A DNA stretch of 64,000 bases from Unio delphinus (Eukaryota > Mollusca > Bivalvia > Unionida > Unionidae). This document shows positions 59,764-64,000 of the stretch, in pieces (within the stretch, counting starts at the first letter, position 1; each line of letters starts with the position of its first letter). The notes beneath the pieces were generated by a model. The model had not been told where the DNA came from, made no database searches, and saw only the letters and a program-made list of their open reading frames with translations. The position numbers and the translations under genes are program-made. The DNA lies in NCBI GenBank assembly GCA_029339505.1, contig JAQISU010000132.1, forward strand, positions 5,310,001 to 5,374,000, given 5' to 3'.

Positions 59764-59920
59764 ATGTATGTATGTATGTATGTATGTATGTATGTATGTA
59801 TGTATGTATGTATGTATGTATGTATGTATGCATGCATGCATGCATGCATGCATGTCTGTCTGTCTGTCTGTCTGTATGTCTGTCTGTGTGTGTGTACGTG
59901 CGTACGTACGTATGTATGTA
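59764..59920. repeat. Compound microsatellite (TATG)n (CATG)n (TCTG)n (TACG)n
   Basis: Four related tetranucleotides follow each other: TATG to 59829, CATG to about 59852, TCTG to about 59888, then TACG and TATG to 59920. Confidence 0.95.
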
Positions 59921-60726
59921 TGATATTAATTAAGTGACCAAATTTGGGTGTAGTTAGTAAGTTAGTAAACTGAATGATCAGTATGTATTACTAGAATGAA
60001 ATGTACTACGTTGAATGGGGATGGATTTTGTGTTAAGCAGAATGTTTATTTTTTAACGTTATTTATTTATTTAATTTGTAATATTATATTGTACCATATC
60101 ATGATCTCTCAGCAATACAGGTCATCATAATTATGCAGGGCATGCAACACATGCTTACCCATATCTTGTTTCTCAGAACATTAATTTGATCAGCATTATG
60201 AACCAAACACAGATGTACCTTATTATTTATACAGAAGGTAGTTCAATCGGTGGGACACCCACACAGATTTCGTATATCCTGCCATTCAGAACAGTATACG
60301 TCGGAAGGGAGCGCGTATTATATCTCCGATTCCACCTATACATAAATGCAATTGGCCTTTTTCGAAATAGGGAGAGATTCTACCCCTTGACAATTGTAAT
60401 TGCGAGTAGGTAACAATCATTATCGACCACGTACAAGATGTTTCTCATGAAATTCTTCTTTGTCTTTTTTAGACTTAAGAGAAAGACATTGTTGCTTTCT
60501 GTGTTAGTCAACGATGCATTAGTTGTTACGAGGTTTTAACATGGCATATAACGTGTTTGAATGTAACGAACGTTCAATGTCATTATTTCCATGCTTCCTA
60601 CTTGTTAATTACATTTAGTTATAGACACAGTATCCCCGCCCTGAAAAACATAATAATGTTCGCCTCCGTCACAATTAAAATATGCAGTTATTTAAGTAGA
60701 TGTACGATCAGACAGAGTTTGATCAA
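59921..60726. other. Unrecognised stretch in the degraded tandem domain
   Basis: I cannot align this part to the 2.3-kb unit. The frames at 60186-60413 and 60557-60787 have no recognisable motif. Confidence 0.4.
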
Positions 60727-61400
60727 ACTTTTAACAAGTTTTATGATTGCTCTGATTCATCTACAGATAAAATTCAACGTTTGCTAATACAATAAGCTGA
60801 CAGGATCACCCATTGGGAAAGTTACTATTCAGAGCGTGAGAAAAGACGTCACGGGAGATACATTATACATCACCTTGATATTGATTTTAATAATGGTAAG
60901 AAGACTATCATTCAAGCTCAGATCAATTTTACCCTATTTGTACTTTAGCACTTCGAAATTTGCTTAGTCAATATCATCTCGAGTTTCTATGAACATAGTC
61001 AAATGAAGAGAAATTATACAATTCAGTTGTTTTATTAAATGTTGAAATGACATGACATCAAGCTAAATGCGTTTGATTCCTCGCTGATGCGAGTTATTGC
61101 CACGCATACGCTATCGCATTTATTTATATCGCATTTATTTATATCGCATTTAGGTCGTTTGATTGTATCAGACTGTCATTGGAGCAAAAGGCGTGGAATC
61201 TATAATAGTATTAATAGTTATCTTAATTCCAAAACAATATTAGGAATATACTCATCAAACGTATTGCCTGCATAACGATGTAACATTAAAGCTATTTATA
61301 CAATTCAAACTCCCACGGACAAAACACGTTGACAACAGATTTGATTTTACGTATAATTATGATAAATAACGACTATCGTAAAATAAAATGCGATTGTAAT
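60727..61400 (+). repeat. Degraded relative of the 2.3-kb repeat, third
   Basis: Matches in order include AAATTCAACGTTTGCTAATA, CCATTGGGAAAGTTAC, GAGATACATTATACATCACC with TTGATATTGATTTTAATA, ATGTTGAAATGACATGACAT and GACAAAACACGTTGACAAC. A 15-bp tandem repeat (ATCGCATTTATTTAT, about 2.5 copies) lies at 61114-61151. Confidence 0.6.
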
Positions 61401-61817
61401 TGTGAATATTTAGTGATCAGATACTAGATGTTTGGTCCTCAAATTCATTTTCGTATTCGTCTCCTTACGAAGACTGGTTGTTTCTCAAAGGTTTTCCATT
61501 GGATGAAATTTCGAAGTCGTTATTTCTGTGTTCATCACCGGTCTGATAATGTCGTTATATTTAAGGCCAATGATAGATTGTAAAATGTATCATGGCCATG
61601 ATGAGGCAATTCATTGTCACTAGAATGCTGCTGCAGTTGGACCGAACTTCGATTGATATAACTTGAGCTGGATATGCTGATATTTGTCCTAGATTATATT
61701 TGAAAAAGATTTCAACAAAAGAGGCTGATATTGCAGTCTCGGTTAACAAAGACAAAAACAGGATAATATGAAGTTTAGTCATGCCAAACACAATCATTTT
61801 AGTCTTCATCATAATTT

Positions 61818-61821
<4 letters not shown>
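61401..61821. other. Unrecognised; possibly more degraded repeat
   Basis: CCATTGGATGAAATTTCG...GTCGTTATTTCTG (about 61496-61530) loosely resembles the R1/R2 motif GCATTTGATGGAATTTCATCG. The minus-strand frame at 61561-61812 is discussed under rejected observations. Confidence 0.4.

Positions 61822-61890
<69 letters not shown>
61822..61890. repeat. (AT)n microsatellite
   Basis: About 34 AT dinucleotides. Confidence 0.96.
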
Positions 61891-61893
<3 letters not shown>

Positions 61894-61978
61894 TCACGTG
61901 ATGCTTCACTTTTACATGATGCTTCACATTTACAATATGCTTCACATGATGCGTCACATTTTCATGATGCTCCTTCTT
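61891..61978. repeat. Degenerate ATGATGCTTCAC tandem repeat
   Basis: Five to six diverged copies of a ~15-22 bp unit containing (C)ATGATGCTTCACA(T)TTT directly follow the (AT)n array. Confidence 0.75.
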
Positions 61979-62481
61979 TTCTTTCTCTTTCTTGATTCTT
62001 CTTTTTACGTTTATGATCAACATCACTGATTAATATTAAGAGTGCAATTTGGATTGGGCAGTGTTCACTATTGATCACATGAAATATGCTCTGTCGTCTT
62101 CATTTTGGAGTTTAAATGTTTTTTTAAAAATATTTCCTGTGGTATTCTGCAACATACTAATTTGTTGGAGGTTTCGACATGTGATGGATGTATGAAATAG
62201 TTTGCATTTGGTGGAAGTTCAAAGTCTTTATTTCCATGTTCTCTATATATGCAGGTCCAACGAAACAGCTGTTCTGGTTTAGAAATTAAGATCATCTAAA
62301 GATTATAAACTGTCTTGCTGCCATATTCATGTTGAACATTCTCACCAGGATATTGGTGAAATTGAAATACGCTTACATTATATGAGTCGAGTGTGTTTAC
62401 TGATAATCTTCAATTTGCAAGTTATTTGCAAAATTGTCAACGGCGGTCGTCATGCACAAACGCGAGTAGTCTGGTCCCCTG
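61979..62481. other. Mostly unrecognised; last trace of the tandem domain
   Basis: TAGTTTGCATTTGGTGGAAG and TTCAAAGTCTTTATTTCC (62198-62235) resemble the R1/R2 start (GTTGCATTTGATGGAATTTC). I see no unit-related sequence beyond it. Confidence 0.4.
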
Positions 62482-62560
62482 CTTAGTATGCTCCCATGCG
62501 ATGCACTCCGCTATACTAAGTCAGGCGAACGCCGACGCCATATTGTCACGTGATCAAAAC
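62482..62560. promoter_or_regulatory. GC-rich patch with hairpin and GTCACGTGAT motif
   Basis: CTTAGTA (62482-62488) pairs with TACTAAG (62514-62520); GGCG-AA-CGCC follows (about 62524-62533). Then GCCATATTG and GTCACGTGAT (62545-62554, with a CACGTG core) lie together. CACGTG is the classic bHLH-zip (USF/MiT/Myc type) site and GCCATnTTG resembles a YY1 site (established). The cluster and the locally high CpG content suggest a promoter, but I see no gene next to it. Confidence 0.3.
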
Positions 62561-63644
62561 AAATGACCTCACCTAGAGAGATATCGGTAATCTAACCGTG
62601 GCACATTTATTGCTTTAATATTCTGTTTGTTAGTGACACAATGCGAATTTTACTAATACTTTCGATTTGAAATATAACAGGCGCTATCTTGTGTTAAAGC
62701 TTAACCAGCAAATCGGCTACGTAGGTATTTTTGCAAATATTTATACAATTAGGCGACGACGAAGTATAGGGATATACACTACAATTTTTTTAAAATAGTG
62801 CACCTTTCCCACTGGATCATCTCAAAAATTATATTTCCAATCGATTCCTTGATAAATTTTACGTCGAAATTGATATGAGGTTATGTATGGCGGCTTTATT
62901 TTTTCTCAAGATTAAGACGAAAATATCTTCCCCAATTTACCAGGGGTGAGGGTAACGATTGTTTCGCAAATAATGCAAATTTTACACTGCGTCATCTAAA
63001 ATATTTAAGTTGCAATTCATTCCTTGGCCAAATTTATATAAATATGTATATATCGTTTTCCATGACAGCCCAAATTTTGTCAAATATTATGATCAATATA
63101 ACAACCCTCTTCTACGAAGGGTCGAAAGTGACATTTTGTCAAATATTGCACATTTCGACTGCATCAAGTATGACATTTCATTTGCTGTCGATTACTTGAT
63201 AATTATTATGTCGGACTTTGTATAAGGTAGTAGATGACATCCTTAATTGGCCATAGGTTGATATAAATTCCCTTAATGAAGCAAAAAGAGGCGGGGGCAA
63301 ATATTGCCCAATATGGAACATTTTAGACATCATCATCTCAATGTTCCATTTTAAATCAAATGCTTGATCAATTTTACATTGACATTGATGTATGGGTGAA
63401 CATGAGTACCCACATTTTGTGAAAGATTAAGACCAAAATACCAAGATTTCCGACAGTTCCATTTCAAATTGATTTCATGAAAGAAAGTGGCATAGCATCC
63501 CTACAACCTGGGGTGGTGGTGAAGGGGTCTAAAATACCATCAGACGACTTTACTGGGAGTGTGCCCTATCAATAAATCTTTGGGAGAGTATGACCCAAAT
63601 TTATTGCCACATCACTTACATTGATACTGTATATCACATAAAGT
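62561..63644. other. Unrecognised, with loosely repeated phrases
   Basis: Phrases such as TTGATAAATTTTAC..CGA.ATTGAT (about 62850) and TTGATCAATTTTACATTGACATTGAT (63365-63390), and ATTTTGTCAAATATT (63072, 63133), recur. They suggest an old duplication of roughly 500 bp. No coding frame is convincing. Confidence 0.4.
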
Positions 63645-63780
63645 AAAACCTGTCTTGAGAGACCACAATCACCATGCACAGATTTATTCATTATATCGTG
63701 TTATGACCTGTTATGAAAGACCACTTGTCTTGACAGAATATTATTGTTTGGCAGAAGGGGTGGTCTTTCAAGACAGTTTC
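63645..63780. repeat. Short inverted-repeat element
   Basis: AAACCTGTCTTGAGAGACCAC (63645-63665) and, near 63757-63780, GGTGGTCTTTCAAGACAGTTT are imperfect inverted repeats. A third related segment (GACCTGTTATGAAAGACCAC) sits inside at 63705-63724. A fold-back or MITE-like element or an internally duplicated hairpin are possible. Confidence 0.55.
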
Positions 63781-64000
63781 TACATCATTACTGTAAATAT
63801 ATTGTATTCATTAGCAAGGCACATTAATTGTCTCCACATGATACAAATTTAATGTGCTACTGTGCTGCAAGGTTTCTAAAATAAACAATGAATTGAATTC
63901 AGGTTTCATTTACATGCTTGGTAAGATTCTTCAAAAGTCACTCAATATATCATCATAACTGAGAGACGATTTTAGTACATTTAATATTAAGCACTGTACA
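63781..64000. other. Unrecognised window end
   Basis: AAAATAAAC at about 63879 could pass for a polyadenylation signal, but there is no gene to attach it to. Confidence 0.4.

Noticed and set aside
61561..61812. 83-codon minus-strand frame with a signal-peptide-like start
   Set aside because: It lies in what appears to be degraded tandem-repeat DNA, has no family motif, and hydrophobic starts are common in AT-rich frames.

Overview
This window looks like non-coding DNA from a marine invertebrate genome, most likely a mollusc. That assignment is inferred from AT-rich sequence with extreme microsatellite density, (TATG)n/(GT)n compound arrays, two tRNA-derived SINE families and a degraded RTE/BovB-type LINE. 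I see no intact protein-coding gene, no rRNA, no functional tRNA, no CRISPR and no bacterial operon structure. Nearly every long reading frame is a microsatellite read in several frames.

Layout. 1-9.1 kb: mostly unrecognised sequence with several microsatellites and two partial SINE copies at 5.7-6.15 kb. 9.4-10.9 kb: an unusual run of perfect hairpins, including a ~96-bp module repeated four times whose stems change sequence by compensatory substitutions. 11.6-11.9 kb: a short element that is a diverged, unexpanded relative of the flanks of the large satellite. 12-17 kb: microsatellites and a 32-bp minisatellite (16.2-16.9 kb). 17.86-27.40 kb: a 9.54-kb satellite of about 222 copies of a 43-bp monomer. 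Rare variants recur at 3182 bp (74 monomers) or 2623 bp (61 monomers), so it has higher-order structure. A SINE with a 12-bp target-site duplication sits at its left edge. 28-31 kb: compound microsatellites and nested SINEs. 31-38 kb: mostly unrecognised, with two copies of the second SINE family, a candidate TATA/CCAAT promoter and a 60-bp tandem repeat. 38.4-41.4 kb: the minus-strand RTE-type LINE pseudogene, ending in an (ATC)n tail. 41.4-43.6 kb: a ~460-bp segment present twice. 43.9-44.4 kb: a TATG/CACG array with block structure.

46.98-62.3 kb is one large tandem-repeat domain. Three to four well-preserved ~2.3-kb units lie on the left. Progressively more degraded relatives lie on the right, interrupted by SINEs and by microsatellites that have grown from short precursor sites still visible in sister units. 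Between them are a frame-preserving Ser/Cys/Pro hexapeptide-coding 18-bp repeat and an ankyrin-like coding fragment. 62.3-64 kb is mostly unrecognised, with a CACGTG-containing promoter-like patch and a small inverted-repeat element.

The parts do not work together as a pathway. The main value of the window is structural: several before/after pairs (satellite versus single copy, SINE-filled versus empty site, microsatellite versus precursor) and one hairpin array with covariation that resembles a conserved structured RNA or cruciform element.
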